DNA of 64,000 bases from Tetrahymena thermophila SB210 (lineage: Eukaryota; Ciliophora; Oligohymenophorea; Hymenostomatida; Tetrahymenidae): positions 186,001 to 250,000 of the forward strand of contig NW_002476250.1 in assembly GCF_000189635.1 (NCBI RefSeq). Direction: 5' to 3'. The notes under the pieces were generated by a model. It worked only from the letters and a program-made list of their open reading frames with translations, was not told the DNA's origin and did not search any database. Position numbers and translations under genes: made by a program. Positions 14,401 to 26,816 of this stretch are shown here, in pieces (the first letter of the stretch is position 1; each line of letters opens with the position of its first letter).

Positions 14401-15446
14401 TATTTTTGAGTTTAATTTTAACTGCAACTAGGATAGTTCTATTTGATTTGGTCAAAGTTGCTAAAAAATTTATTTGTCTCTTCAGAGATTAAAGGACTGA
14501 AGCTGCTATATCTATCACTTTCCTAGCTTTGCTATTTTTGAAAACTTAGTCTTGTAAATTTAATTTAACTATTTGATAGAAATTATTAAGAAGAATTCAT
14601 GTTGTTAATTACATAATCAAGAGAATTAGACCTTTGGTTTTGAGCTTGCATGTTTGATGTTTCATTTTGCATATTATTATAATTATTATTATTATCTTAT
14701 GAAATTATTAATTTACCATAATTTTTTAATTTTATATAATCTTCTTCATTTGTAGGAAAATCTTTAATTCTATCATAAAAATTTTCATTTTATAGGCATT
14801 TAGCTTACATTTCTTTAAGTTTTTTCTTAAATAAATGATTTCTTAAATGGCTTTCTGCTAAATTTTCTTGTTTTTTGTCAGTTTTTTTTTCTAACTCTTT
14901 GTATTCGGCTGATAATTCACTGTTTTATTTACTGGTTTTAGGTGATTGAAGATAATTCAAATAGTTTAAAGAAGCTTTACTTGAAAGTAAAGATGATTGT
15001 TATTAAGATTTGTCAAACATAAAATATTCATTTTCATTTATTTTATTAGGATCCTCCAATATATTATTCAGTTTATCACAATACCTTGAAACTTTGATAC
15101 CATATTTGCTCAGTTACTCTTATAAATCATTATAATAGAGAGAAAAATTAACTTTATTTGATGTTTGCTTGTTATTTTTCAACTAACTTTAATTAGCAAC
15201 CTGTTCATTTATTAATGAACTTAATTTGGTGATTTTAAGATTATTACTACTTATTCTTGAAAAAGTACCTGGTTAAGAATAAGTCTACTTTGGAGAAGAA
15301 GCATTCGAATTTATTTACAAATTTGATTCGTTTCTATTCTTCAAACTATTATATTTTTCAATAATATATTTCTCAAAATCTATTTTCTGCTGGTTGAGCT
15401 TGATTTTACTTTCGTCATCATTGGCTTTCGCTTCATGAAAGCTCAT
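11427..15446 (-). CDS. intronless Gln/Asn-rich protein of 1,339 residues, unknown function
   Basis: One uninterrupted code-6 frame from ATG at 15446 (MSFHEAKANDDESK) to TGA at 11427: 4,020 nt, 1,340 codons with no TGA but very many TAA/TAG codons. The N-terminal two thirds is low-complexity, rich in Gln, Asn, Ser and Lys with scattered coiled-coil stretches. Around residues 820-870 a segment reads MLFDGVGKSIKF, a P-loop lookalike without the rest of an NTPase. The last 500 residues are less repetitive and mostly helical (for example SSKSSMRKLIEEFLWQVQ and LHNEMELFIGDLIFSL), the most likely folded domain. A glutamine run is encoded by a TAA microsatellite near 12268-12290. I do not recognise the family; large cytoskeletal or basal-body-type ciliate proteins look similar. 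The start is chosen as the first ATG of the frame; the gene upstream ends 450 bp away. Confidence 0.75.
12268..12290. repeat. trinucleotide microsatellite in coding sequence
   Basis: A (TTA)n run on the plus strand. On the coding minus strand it reads TAA repeated six times with flanking TAA/AAA codons, and so encodes polyglutamine inside the 1,339-residue protein. Such a run would be a string of stops in the standard code. Confidence 0.8.
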
Positions 15447-15896
15447 ATTATTAGTTGATAATTAAAAAAGTGAAAGTGAATTTACTCTTTTTGCTATTGA
15501 GTTGTTTATTATCAAAAATATTCACTATTATTTATTTATTTACTTAATCTTAATTCTACTAGATATCTATTAATAAAATTTGCTAAAAACTAGAAACACT
15601 TTATTTTATTAGATTAAATTTATAGAAAAAAAAAATTAATTTGTAAAAAGTTTATTTAAAAAAACTTAAAATAACTTAAAATCTAACCACAAAAAAGCTT
15701 AAAATACCATAAATTAAATAATGCTTTATATATTATTTAAATAGAATAAATGAAATTTCTATTCATTTTTAAACATATAAACAACATTAACGATTATGAA
15801 TAAAAGATATAATAAGAAATTTGCTTGCGAATAAATATAATTTTTTAAAAATGAATTTTGTGAGTAATAATTTTAGTATTATTAAAATATTTACAT
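15447..15896. other. AT-rich gap between two same-strand genes
   Basis: Holds the upstream region of the 1,339-residue gene and the 3' end of the PH-like gene, both on the minus strand. Only A/T-rich sequence with many TAAA repeats; no gene seen. Confidence 0.5.
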
Positions 15897-18800
15897 TCAA
15901 ATAATTTAAACTTGCTCAATGTAATTTTTAAGACGAGGAAGAAGCTTTTTTTACTTTATTATCTGTTGCAAGCCTTATATCCACATATTAAATGTCTTGT
16001 AATCTTATGCAATAAATTCTATTCTTCCTCCTTTATCTAGAACTATACAAAAGGCATAGTAAGAGATTTAATCAATGTTTTCTAATGCTGGCAAGTTTTA
16101 AATATTGATTTTATTTTATTATAAGCCTTGTTCAAAGCATTCCTTTTATTATCTAAGTTCTTTTTGAATTTTTAAAAGTTCTAAAGTTGTATTTGGTATA
16201 GTATAACGTAATATTTAATCAATATTTATTGTCGATTCAACTGTTCCTTATTTTAATGGGTGTCTTATCTCTATTTTGGTCAAATTTTTATGAAGATTTA
16301 TAAGTCTCTATCCAAATCCACAGTTTTCTGGAGGCATTTAATCACAAGTAAACGGATTAAAAACATGTTGCTTCAAACTTTAATATTAAGAAAACTTCTT
16401 CATTATAACAGTTCCTTCCAGTAAATCTTTTATCTATTGAGAAATAAAAATATTATTTTGCTAATGATTAAATAAAATTTAAAAAAATAAATCCACTCAA
16501 AATATGTCAAACCAAAAGAATTATTTTTAAAAACAAAAATATGAAAAATATTTTTAAAAAATTAGAAAATTTTTCCCTCACTCATAAATATTTCTAATTA
16601 GTAAGCCTCCAAAAATTTGAATTTAACAAATAAAAAATTAATATTTTGAGTGAAAAATCAATTCAGTAATTTTTTTGTAAAAATAAATTACTTGTATCAA
16701 AAATTGAGCTTCTTTGTTTTACAATTGCTCAAGATGGAGTTTATAAATGAATTATTTTTAGTAGTTTTAGATCTATTAGCAATTTACAGAAGACAGAGAT
16801 TAGATGTTTTTGTTTAATAATGATTCACCTTGCCCTTATACACTTTAACTTTTTGACCTTTGATTATTCTAATAGTTACAAAGTAATGGACCTTTTATAT
16901 TAATGGTATTAGATTTTATTTATGGTTAAATTTAAGCGCTTGGTCCTTTCATTTCTTCAGATTTTGATCTACGTTTTTTTTTGTTTTAAGCCATAAATTA
17001 ATACTTTTGAATATCTTAATCAAAATTTATAAGCTATTAATCAATTTATTGCTGTTGTAAAGAACTAAATGAAGTATTATCTTAATTTGAGAATTATTAA
17101 AGTTGACAATCTTACGATTAGTAAATAAGCTTAGGATCAAATGATAAATTCTAATGCTGGTTATAATTATTCTCAAAATATTAATTTTGAACTGGGTAGG
17201 CTTAAGAATTTTAATGTTTTGAAGACTGAGGTTGTATACATCTCACATCTAATGAGTAGTTATTAGAACACTTCTGAATGTCAACAGCACCTTGTTTAGG
17301 CTATTTACTTAGATTTTTCTGCTTGTTCAAGGAAGAGTTAAGGTAGCTATTAAATGATATTTATATATTTTAATTTGGTGTTTAAAACCAGTTTCCAGCT
17401 TCATTGATTGTGTAGTTATTCTGCTAAAGGCATAAAGAATTCGAAGTATGACTTAAGAGAGGCTGTATGTTTTTTTATTGTTACTTTGACATACCTAAAT
17501 TAATAAATTATTAAGTTAATGGCTAGATAATGTTTGGACAAAGATTTTCTTATTAATTAATAGTACTAGCTAAAAACCCCTAAAGACAAACATTATTGTA
17601 GGTATTTTAATCTAAATTTAGTTATTTCAAAGAGGCATCCACTCTTTATTGCTTATTTTTTGACATTTCTTATATTTAATAGTTATTTTGAGTTTTACTG
17701 AATTAATTTTTTGGATTTTATTTTAAATTAGTTTTAACTTTGAAGTTTTCATGCAATAGCTTTGAGCTCTCTTTCGCATCACACATTAAGCTCTTCGCTC
17801 TGCTATTATTCTGAGTTTATTGAATATGAGTGCCATTATAATAATTAATATTTTGATTTGCTATCTTTTGATTAATAGTTAAAGATTCTATTTATTAATT
17901 TTTCTTTCTTTCTCTTAATGATTATGAATTTTCTTAGTAATTATTAGTCTATTCAGCCTTAACTTGCTGCTAAGAAAGATTAATATTCTTTGGTGTAATT
18001 TAATTACTGTAAGAATGGTATTATCCTAAATTTAACTTTGGCTATTTTGTTTTGCTATTTTAAAAGCTTTCATATTTTAAAGCCTATTCTCTTTCTTATT
18101 AATCCTTAATAAAATTGGGTTGGTAATTTAATTAGTCATTTTATGTAATCTAATGGATGTTTAGATATTACTGCATATAGTTTCGAGCGCTTTAACCTCT
18201 ATTAGTACTGATTTATTCTTCTGTAATTGTCTATAAAGTTTGTCCCAAATCCTCATATTGCTAGTATTGTTATTAATTAAATTAATTTTGAATTATATCT
18301 TTGTTTTTTAATCCATTTTTCAAGCTTTAAGTATCTTCAATATTTTTGAATACTGCCTCATTTGTAAAATGGCTACTAAAATCTCTATTGCTCTCCATAG
18401 GATTTTATTATATAATATTATCTGATTGCATTGGTTAACTTTGAAAAATATTTTATTAGCATTAATTATTATTATTATTTTGTATTGCAATTTAATGATA
18501 TTAATTGAGGATATTTCTTTATTTTTATAAATTCTTGCTGGTGGTATTTGCAATAATGATAGGGTCATCTTCGTGTTCTACAAATTGAATTTTATGATTT
18601 TAAATCAAGCCATAATGAGGCTCATTCAAGCTTGAAAAATATTCACCTTAATTTTCTAATTGATGATTACGAGTACCAAAAAGTTACTATTTGATTTTAC
18701 ATAAATCAGATTAATTATTCAAGTTACTATTCAATCTATAATCATTGCATTCAAATTCATCCTATTTAATACCTCTTAAATCAGAAGTTAAATCCTATTT

Positions 18801-21800
18801 TAATTCATGTTGATTTTATTTAAATTGTTCATTTGAAGAAATCTAAACATTTTAATTAACATTTTCAATCTTGTAAGTATGCTCAGAATGTTATGACAAA
18901 CTTGAATTGAATTTTTACTTTTCATTCTTATATGAAGATATTTTTTTATTGCCAGAAATTTAATCTAAATCATTTTCCATTCCAAAATGGTATTGGCTTA
19001 AGTTTTCTATTGCTTTGATATTTTTATTTTCAAATTGCTTTTAATCTATCATTTAATCAGCAGTATTAAACATTTGATTACCACCCAACTAACTCCTTAT
19101 CAAAAAAGATGAATTCTCATCAATTTAATTAAAAAGTATATTATTATTCTAAACTAATTTTTGTTATTTTCTAGAGTTAATTTCGCTCCCACTTCCGTTG
19201 AAGAAGGCAGGTTATTCATGGGATATTAATTCTTTTTTAAATTTATTCTAAGTATTAGGCTATTCATGATCTGTATTTGTACAGCTATTTTTGAGTGTTT
19301 TTGTATCTTCTTTCATTTTTTAATCAACTTAGGATTGTAGCTTGTTTGTATTTTCATAAGGGATTACTAGATTGCAAGATTTAAAATCAGAGTTATTTGC
19401 TGTGTTGATATTAAAGTTGATTTCTATCAATCTTGATTCTAAAGCAAGTCTTTGCATTTGTAGTTCTTCTAAATCTTTTTTTAATACGTTAGCATTAACG
19501 CTTTGATGGACTAAAAATTATCTTTCTCCTTCGTTTGGATTTTGGTTTTCTTTGTTTCTATCATAGGAGTCTTCAAATGTTTAAATATTTAATTTGTTGA
19601 TTTACTCTTTTAAGGGTAGAGAATAAATATCTTGAGTTAGTAAGTTTTTAAGATTTTATTCGATTATCTTAATTTCGGATTCACAATCTTCTATCTCTTT
19701 CTATAGTTTAATTTTTCTTTTCTCGTAAGTAGACTAGCTTATATAATTACTGTTATCCTAGTATTTTTAAAAATAATTTATTATTTATTTATTATTTCAA
19801 AAAAAATGCTTTCTAAAAAATTACTTAGAGTATTTCAATCACCTTAACTTTTTTGGCTTGTAAGAGTGACTCAAGCTGTCTTTCAAATTCCTTTTCTTTT
19901 TCTAAAATTGTTTGATAATCAACTTACAATTAAGATTTTTTTTAAAATGAATCATCAATTTGTGCTTAGATTGCTCCTAGATCCTCAGATAAGTTAGTAT
20001 CTACATATTTTATATTATCTTATATTTACTAGTTTAATTTTGTGATCTAAGCTTGAACCTCTTCGAATTTTTGCATCCTCTTTTCTTGATTCTGCTTCAT
20101 AATCTCTCTGAATTATTTATGATGCCCAAGTTTTATTTGCTAAAGAGCTTTGCTTCCATATGTTTTTTATAGCCCTTCAAAAACCTCACTTTACTGCTCA
20201 ATATAATCTTAGAAAGCTTAATCAGCCTATTACAGAAGTATATTTTCCATAATTATTCTTTTCGAATTAATTTCTTATTCTTTCTATTTAATGATGTTTA
20301 TTATTTTTTAAACATCTTCATCATTTGTCAATATTTCCAATTATACTTATTCATTAGCTTCTTTCAATTCTTTAACTTTTTTCTCTACTTCTTCGATCTG
20401 TAAGCAATTCTCACTCTCTTCGTTTCTATTATCTATTACTATTGAATAATTTTTTTAAATAATTTAACAGAAATAATTCAAAAATGAAATTAATGTTAAA
20501 AAACTAAAAATGATAAGGTTTGATTATATTGATTCTAAACTTCTTCTTAAATTTATTGATTGAATTTGAGATGGGAAATAAGATGCGTTAGTATTTTTCT
20601 ATTTACGATCAATTTCTGAATTTAATTTAAAATAACTGAAAAAAATACCAATTAATTTTTGCTACGAAAAGGCCTCAAAATATTGTTCATACAAATCAGC
20701 TAAAAAGTCAATTTCTGTTTACTCATAAGATATTTTAGTTGAATCCAAGTAAAATTAAATTAAATTTTTAATGTGTTATCTATCTATTTAATGGCCGTTA
20801 TTTTAGAATTAAAGAGTATTTATTTAAATCTCAAGAGAAGATAAATATTCTTTTGCTTTTTCTTTCCACTTTCTCAGCATAGTGCTTCTGATAAGGAAAA
20901 TCTCTTTTACCTTCTAGTGCTCAGACTTACATTAGCTAATATCATCTTAAGGATATTAATTAGCTGATAAGGTTTACTTAGAAATAGAATTACAATTATT
21001 CGAAGGTGAGCCAGTAACTTAATTATGGTTTTTTAATGACTAAGAAAAATTAGATTTCAAAGATCTTAGCGGTGAGGATTGTGGTGATGATTTTAATGAA
21101 ATAGATGAGGTAGATGATTCTGAAGGGGAATATTAAGAAATTTAAACTCCTTATTCTAAGGCTTCTATTTATTCTAAATACTAATCATTTAGTTAGGTTT
21201 CTTCACTTTCTATTAACTAAATTTACTTTTCAAGAGCTTATTTTGAGAGAACCATAAATCTTTCATCAAAAATCTAAAGAAAAACATTTTATCCACTTTC
21301 AAATCCAAAATTTGAACATTTTTTGTTTATTTATTCTTCTATTGTTTCCATCTTATCATTATAAATTCTTAATTACTGCTATTTATAGTTTAATACTTCT
21401 TAAATAGCGCTGTATTTGTATTAAGCAAATTCATTTAACTCTTTAATTTGCTATTAGATTTATTCTAATAGACTCATTTTTTCCTTTTTACTGCTTACAT
21501 AATCTTAGTGTTTTTTTTGCATAGTTTCTAAATCTTTTTTCAATTATAGTTATTAGAATAAATATTTTGCCTCAAGAGGAAACTTCTACTTGAAATCTTC
21601 TTATATTTCCTCAAAATCTTCCATCTACGCCACCATCTCTGCTCTTTGCATAAGTTTAGCTATTAGTTCTTCTTTACCAAGAGATTTCCTTTCTTATAAC
21701 TATTTTTATTAAAAAATTGATATCAAAAGGATACATTTTTAGTACAAAATAGAATTTTTAATCAGTATATTAATTAATTAAAATCTTTTACGTTATGACC

Positions 21801-23590
21801 TAACTCTTCTTCAGATTACATTTCCCTCAATACTTCTGATTTAAGATTACTTATCTCTTTCAGCCCTTAATTCATCAAATCAATATCCTTTTAGAAATCC
21901 TTATCAACTTTCTTAATTATATCTCCTTCTAATTATTTCTACCTTTCTCGTTCACTTTCAAGCCTATTTTTTTTTCAAACAAACATAAATAATTCGTATT
22001 AAATGTTTTTTAAAGAAAGTAAAAAAAAATTATTTAAATCTTTTATGTCACACATAAATATTTTTACTTGATTAGATCCTTGTTAAGGCTTTTCAAGTGT
22101 TGCTGTCTTCCATTAAGCATTTCCTTCAAATGGGTAGGTTCTAAATCTTTGAAATTAGTGTTTATTCAAAATAAATGAATAATTAAATTCATTTAATTAA
22201 ATAATTATCAAATGGAAAAGTTTGAATTACTTTTATTTCTATATTCGTCTATGTTTTTTAATCTGTCTTTAACTGTGAGGCTGTTGAAGTAAATTGCTTC
22301 ATTCTAAAAGCCGTTTAAATTGTTTTGTTGAGTAGAAATTTGTTCTATCTTCTATTCAGTATCTTTTATAGCTTTGTTGAGTTAATTCAATTCATCAATC
22401 AATTTCATGTTCTACTCTGTATACTCTATATTAGCCATCAAAGCAGAAATATCTTAAAAGTCTTTTGTTGAATTAAATAGATTTTTTATTGTACTATTTT
22501 CAATTCTACTGCCTATTTCAACATTATTTGTATTCATAAACTGTTATTATCCAGTAGCATTCAGATTTGAAAATACTGTGAAATTAAATTTTTAATCATC
22601 AAAGTTGAGGATCTCATTCACTATTTTTACTTAAATATTTTCATCGTTGTTAGCTAACCCCATATTACCACTAAAATTACTAGCACATAAACTTCCTTTT
22701 CTATTATTTTATGGGTTATTATTGTTTATTAAAGGCTAATTGATAGCTAAATTTCTAGTATTGTTATTTGCTTGACCCTCATTCTTTTAACTAATTTTAC
22801 TACTGCTAATTTGCTAGCATTCCCTAATTTTATCATAGCTATATTGTGTTTCTGAATCTTATTTAAATTAATTAGAATTAGAAATTTTTAAAGTATTTGT
22901 ATTATCCTCATCTTATTAAGTAGAAAAAAAGCGAACTTAATCATCCAACTCTTCTTGTTATCCTTCTTAAAACTGTTTTTAACCTTCGAAATCGTAAATA
23001 AGCGATTTCTAAGAATATATATTTTATTGATTAGATGCAATAGTGTCTGCTTATATCTGCTATTAAAGCTTATGTATTTGATGAATACTCTACTAAGAAT
23101 TCTTATGACTTTCAGAGTAAGGAATATCTTAACTAGAATTAGACAAATGATTTTAATGCATATTATTACAACTTTAATTGCTATCCATATTCTACTAATC
23201 TAAATTTTAGTTGTGATTTAATACATTTGTATGTGTTGTTAAAGTGCTCTATTAATATAAAATATTAGAAGAGTTAAAGCTTTTAAGAGTTTACATGCTT
23301 TGCTATTATTGAAAAAGTTATTCTTGCTATATATTTTTGCATTAGTTGTGCTTAGCAGAGCTCTTTCCATTTAAATCTTCCAACTTTAAAGTATTATCAA
23401 TATGAGGGAGGAACTGCTAAGAAAGTGGTTTGTTTTAAGATGAGTTAAACGCTTCGTTTTTTTAGCTTAAGCTATACTATGAAGAGTATTATTGATTATT
23501 TTAAAGTACCTACTAGCTCAAGTTTTGATTACAAAGAGGATTTTAAATACAGTCAGAGCTATTATTTACACTGTTTTCAAATGAATCCAT
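15897..23590 (-). CDS. giant Gln-rich coiled-coil protein (2,367 residues) with C-terminal PH-like domain
   Basis: Six exons read on the minus strand: 22231-23590, 22053-22146, 21792-21963, 19825-21699, 16692-19757 and 15897-16433. Their lengths sum to 7,104 nt (2,368 codons), all junctions are GT...AG, and there is no internal TGA. The start used is ATG at 23590 (MDSFENSVNN). The open frame continues upstream without a Met, so an extra 5' exon is possible. Order: Asn/Ser/Gln-rich head; long coiled coil (about residues 350-1000, for example LQQLQLKKDLETMQKKHQDY and EEVEKKVKELKEANE); a 1,000-residue Gln/Asn-rich linker; then a PH-like fold in the last 180 residues with the hallmark C-terminal strand-helix GRIEFIAQDYKTFNMWIQG, as in PH domains of the ELMO/PLC type. 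I infer a membrane- or cytoskeleton-associated scaffold; the specific function is unknown. Confidence 0.75.
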
Positions 23591-25997
23591 TTATTTTGTG
23601 GTTTTTCTTGCTTGTCTTGTAACAGATAATAAATTATGAGGTTACTTTTTGCGTTAGTAATCCTTTGAGTATATTTAATTGTTTTAATTCCCTATTTTTT
23701 GCTTCTTTTAATACTCTTAAAGCTGCTTCTCTTTGATATTTGAATTTATTTATAGCAATCTTTAATTAAATTGATAAACGCTATTCAAAATCAAAGAAAT
23801 CTTAAATAATTTTTGTTTACGCTAAATAAATAACAATCAAATTTGAATTTTTATTTTTCAAACAAAGAAGCAAGAAACATACATGCAAATATTATATACC
23901 GCAAAAATATTAAATTGAAATTTAATATTTTTGAATTGTATTAAATAAAGCTGATTGATTGGTATTTAATTCATAAGTTCGTATCATATATTTCTTTTTT
24001 ATTAACTAAATTAAATTAAATTAAAATAAAATAGATTAAAATAAATTCAAAATTTTATGTTTTTTTTAAACTCAAAAATTCTTAATCTATTTTAAAATAT
24101 TGAAAGTAATAAATAAATAAATAAAATTAAGAGAATCACTAATTCTTTAAGAAATTTACTAGATATTGCTAAAAGCATTCAATAGTTTAATTTATTATTA
24201 TGTTATAAGTTTTATATGAATAACTTAAAATCAAAGGATAGGGATATCTTATAAATTTAATATAAACAAATAAAATTAATATTTTATTTTTTATGTTATT
24301 TTGGAATGAAAAATATAACAAAATTAATTATAGCTAGTATTGCTACCATAATAGTATAATTAAGACTAGTAAGTAAATAAATAGAATAAAAATATTAAAA
24401 TATGATTAAGAATCATAATTATTATAGCATTAAAATATAATTTTGTTGATTAAATCAATAAATTTGACTGATTATTTTATCTTTTGAAATAAAATAAAAA
24501 CATAAATTTTACAATATTCTTAATTATTCTTAACAAAGAGTAATTTATAGGATCGAAATAAAGTTAATTTATCAAAATATAAAATAGAAAAATAACAAGT
24601 TCTAACTAAACCTTTAATAAACAACAAAATCGAACTAAATGAAATAGATTTAAGAAATGAAACTTGAAATTTTCTGATCATCATTAAGTAAGTATTTATC
24701 TATTACTTTTAACAGAGCTTATATTCTGACCTACTCTTATAGTTAAAAGACCTTAATAAAATGATGGTGAATAAATATTTGAAGGGGTATTATTTTAAAA
24801 AACTAATATGAATTAAGTCAATTGGTAGTATATTTATAAAAGCATAAAACTAAAAAAACCCCCCTCAATATTTTTAATAATACTACTTAAATAAAAGTAT
24901 AACAGAAGCAAACATTTTTTGCTAGAACTAAGCAAGTTAATAATTTTTATTATGATGAGCTTGTATCCTTTTTGTTAAGTGATTCTGTATTTACTTAGTA
25001 AAAGTAGCTTTAAATAAATAAATATCTGTGTCTGTGATTTGATTAATTTTTTGAAAATTCTTCTATTTTTAAGATATGCAAATAAATTTAAAAGTTAATT
25101 ATTTTTTGATTTGAAAAAATTTTTTTATAAATTTTGTAAATTGCTTTATAATTGAATTTTTGCAATAGAAAAATATTTTTAAATTTAAATTTTGAAATTA
25201 CATTTTAATAAATTTAGATTTTTTTTCTTTTTCTGTACCTTACCTTACTTCTTCTTCCTTTATTTTGCCAGAGCTTACTTTAAAATTGTAAATTAATAAA
25301 TAAATATTTGTTTATAGAACTTTAAAGATATTCATGTGTTTTTTACTAAAAATACTTGAAGATAGGACGATAATAGAACGTTTAATAACAAGATATATTT
25401 TTAATAAATACTAAAATAAATGATAGGAATTTAATTATGAATTTTAGGTAATATTAATCGGTATACTGCGAGATATTAAATAGTAATTTATTTTCAGTTT
25501 TTTTTATCATTTGACCACTAATAATCAAAGGTATAAAATATATAAAATGACACGCATTCATTTATTCATTCATTCTTACATACATATATACATATCTATA
25601 CTTATATATAATATAAAAAAATTGGAGATTTATTTCTATTTGATAAAATCAAATATTCAATAATTAATCAGTGAATAGTTAATATTGTAGAAAAGTATCA
25701 TTATTACTTGATGTATCTTCTTGTAATTTGTAATGACTAGAATAAATTGAAACATATAAAATACCATAACACGATGTATTTTTGCAAGCATATCTATGTT
25801 TTGTCATTTTTTCAATTAAAAGCTTAGCTTAAATCTATTTATATAAATATTTGGCATCAAACAACAAGCGTTGTAGTGTAATAAGAAGTAATTATTTTTT
25901 GGCGAAAAAAGAATATTCTTAGATTTTTATAAATATATCATTTTTGTTTGTTTATATAATATTTTACACTTATCAAAAAATATTAAATTTTTATCTT

Positions 25998-26050
25998 TAA
26001 CGCTCATCTGAGAAAGGAAAGAGTGCGCTTTGATGCGTTAGGCTAGACAT
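25998..26050. ncRNA. candidate structured island (inverted repeat)
   Basis: A roughly 50-nt island with far higher GC than its flanks. Its ends, AACGCTCA and TGATGCGTT, can pair with one bulge, and the interior is purine-rich. It could be a small non-coding RNA or a protein-binding element; no box pattern is convincing and strand is unknown. Confidence 0.2.
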
Positions 26051-26399
26051 AAAAATAGAAAATAAATCTTTGTACATATATTTATGGTATTCACTTACTA
26101 ATACTTTTCATTTTAGTTGAACTAAAATAGAATTATCTAGCAAATTATAATTTTAATTAAAAATAATTATTTCATTTCTAGCTATTATAAAAATTGTAAA
26201 GCTGTATGTTTTATTTGAATAAAATTTAAAATAATTTAAGACATGAGCTGACTAAGTTTTAAAAAATGGATCAAAAAAAAAGAAAAATAAAATTTGCATC
26301 CTTATAAATTTTAATAATTAATAAATAATTCATTATCTACTTACCCCCTTCTCCAAGTAAATAGATAAATTTGAATTATCAAAAGAAGTTCGATGATTT

Positions 26400-26500
26400 A
26401 TTACTGATTGATCGAATAATTAATTAATTTATTTCTTTATTTACTTATTTAATTCCTTTGATTGATTTAATTAATAATAGGGTGATTGACTGACTGACTA
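26400..26500. repeat. degenerate tetranucleotide repeats
   Basis: Imperfect ATTGATT/AATTAATT units, followed by GACT repeated three times (about 26487-26500). This is simple-sequence DNA in the upstream region of the F-box-like gene. Confidence 0.5.
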
Positions 26501-26520
26501 CCCCTTTTAATTAAAATAAG

Positions 26521-26581
26521 CGTTGCTTAGTTAGAAAGTTAAGGACTAGCAGCGAAAATTTCCTTTAAGTCGAAGTGACTC
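26521..26581 (+). ncRNA. candidate structured RNA or 5' UTR hairpins
   Basis: CGTTGCTTAGT (26521-26531) pairs with ACTAGCAGCG (26545-26554): ten base pairs with one bulged T and a 13-nt loop. A second small stem, AGTC...GACT, follows at about 26567-26581. The island stands out from surrounding A/T. It ends about 235 nt before the start codon of the F-box-like gene, so it is either a small RNA gene or a structured part of that gene's leader. Confidence 0.3.
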
Positions 26582-26816
26582 AATTTAATATAATAATTTA
26601 AAATACTGATTTAATTAATAAAGAAAAAAAAAATAGTTATTGCAAAAAGTAATTGATCGTTGTTTTTACATCGATTCAAATCAATCAAACAATCAATCAA
26701 CCAATAAATACAATTTAATTCTTCGAATAATTTAGCTCTCTTAAGACCTTTTCACAAATATATTACATACTCACATATATTCATAAAATCATATAAAAAA
26801 ACAAATAATTAATAAT

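Larger units (their letters stand above)
23591..26816. other. 3.2 kb AT-rich intergenic region
   Basis: Lies between the divergent PH-like gene and the F-box-like gene. From 23591 to about 23880 the minus strand has coding-like frames, including an ATG at 23880 and a coil-like segment read as KFKYQREAALRVLKEAKN. These may be a further 5' exon of the PH-like gene, but I could not find a splice that keeps frame. The rest is mostly poly-A/T with simple repeats (CATT and ATAC units near 25557-25615). Two islands of higher GC, at 25998-26050 and 26521-26581, contain inverted repeats and are listed separately. Confidence 0.5.

Noticed and set aside
17200..18330. Plus-strand open frame resembling a membrane protein
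   Set aside because: It contains TGA codons at intervals and is the complement of a long in-phase Gln/Asn-rich exon on the minus strand; hydrophobicity comes from reading AT-rich antisense.
18320..18568. Minus-strand standard-code ORF of 82 codons
   Set aside because: Out of frame with the continuous code-6 exon 16692-19757 that covers it.
22955..23203. Plus-strand ORF of 82 codons rich in Leu/Ile
   Set aside because: Shadow of the Asn/Ser-rich head of the minus-strand PH-like gene, whose frame closes exactly.
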